DNA from: Treponema sp.
GTDB lineage: Bacteria; Spirochaetota; Spirochaetia; Treponematales; Breznakiellaceae
Length of the DNA stretch: 5,351 nucleotides
Direction: 5' to 3'
Assembly: GCA_031255615.1 (NCBI GenBank)
Contig: JAIRSD010000230.1
Coordinates: 1 to 5,351 of the forward strand
Position numbers and translations under genes: made by a program. The notes below the pieces were generated by a model. That model had not been told where the DNA came from. It searched no databases and was given only the letters and a program-made list of their open reading frames with translations. Below are positions 5,179 through 5,351 of this stretch, one piece after another; within the stretch, counting starts at the first letter, position 1; every line of letters starts with the position of its first letter.

Positions 5179-5351
5179 CGCTAGTATCCTGTTCACACTA
5201 CGTGAAATCAAAGAGTACAGGGCAATAACATACAAGGCAAGATAGATAAATGCGGAAAACATCAGGTCCAGCTTGTCATACCGTGTCCCTATCCGCCTGC
5301 ACCCCTTTAACCGCCGGAACATCCGTTCCACCCCATTCCTCTGTTTATACA
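5155..5351 (-). CDS. IS5-family transposase, C-terminal part
   Basis: On the minus strand 64 codons are open from the window edge to TGA at 5157-5155. The segment YKQRNGVERMFRRLK fits the Y-(2)-R-(3)-E-(6)-K signature that carries the third acidic residue of the DDE catalytic triad, and it is followed by CRRIGTRYDKLDLMFSAFIYLA, split here as GCRRIGTRYDK and LDLMFSAFIYLA. This is typical of the end of IS5-type transposases, which cut and join element ends. The N-terminal part with the first two Asp residues lies outside. After the usual end near the FIYLA region the protein runs on for about 25 residues, the last ones encoded by the 13-bp palindrome, which is longer than I expect. Intactness of the whole gene cannot be judged. 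It is convergent with glnS. Confidence 0.85.
   Translation of the reverse strand, partial: YKQRNGVERMFRRLKGCRRIGTRYDKLDLMFSAFIYLALYVIALYSLISRSVNRILALIRNFSF

Larger units (their letters stand above)
5089..5351 (-). mobile_element. Right-extending insertion sequence, IS5-type (partial)
   Basis: From about 5089 the sequence turns from GC-rich glnS DNA to AT-richer DNA and contains the 3' end of a transposase gene on the minus strand. The likely terminus is GGACTTGTTCAATAACC at about 5090-5106, which resembles ends of the IS5 family from memory. The element begins about 15 bases after the glnS stop and continues past the window, so its other end and any target duplication cannot be seen. The precise boundary is inferred, within a few bases. 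Confidence 0.6.

Noticed and set aside
1..5351. tRNA, rRNA, CRISPR array or phage attachment site
   Set aside because: No cloverleaf with a CCA end, no conserved rRNA stretch, and no regularly spaced long repeats were seen on either strand.

Overview
The window reads as a chromosomal stretch of a moderately GC-rich bacterium. The style fits a host-associated spirochaete such as a termite-gut Treponema relative: a large secreted, beta-rich protein with no recognisable family, and GC-rich palindromes between genes. That placement is inference from recollection; only the glutaminyl-tRNA synthetase gene is unmistakable, and it does not fix the taxon.

Layout. Positions 1-96 hold, on the minus strand, the start of a gene running off the left edge, with a good Shine-Dalgarno sequence and a near-consensus promoter. 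Positions 97-449 are non-coding and carry a degenerate inverted element built on CCTTCGTG decamers and a short CGTCTCAAA direct repeat. Positions 450-2255 encode a 601-residue exported protein that looks like an outer-membrane beta-barrel. Positions 2256-2648 are non-coding and packed with strong palindromes. Positions 2649-3272 encode a helical protein of unknown function, followed 41 bases later by glnS (3314-5074). About 15-20 bases after glnS an insertion sequence appears to begin; its IS5-type transposase is convergent with glnS and only its last 64 codons are in the window.

How the genes relate. The 207-residue protein and glnS are same-strand, closely spaced and probably co-transcribed, but nothing in the first protein explains a link to tRNA charging. 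The exported protein is separated from that pair by the palindrome block and is probably its own unit. The insertion sequence removes any native downstream region of glnS from view. I see no tRNA, rRNA or CRISPR array and no clear new multi-gene system. The best leads are the palindrome cluster at 2339-2558, the unassigned exported protein, and the repeated TGTTCAATRACC motif at the insertion-sequence end.
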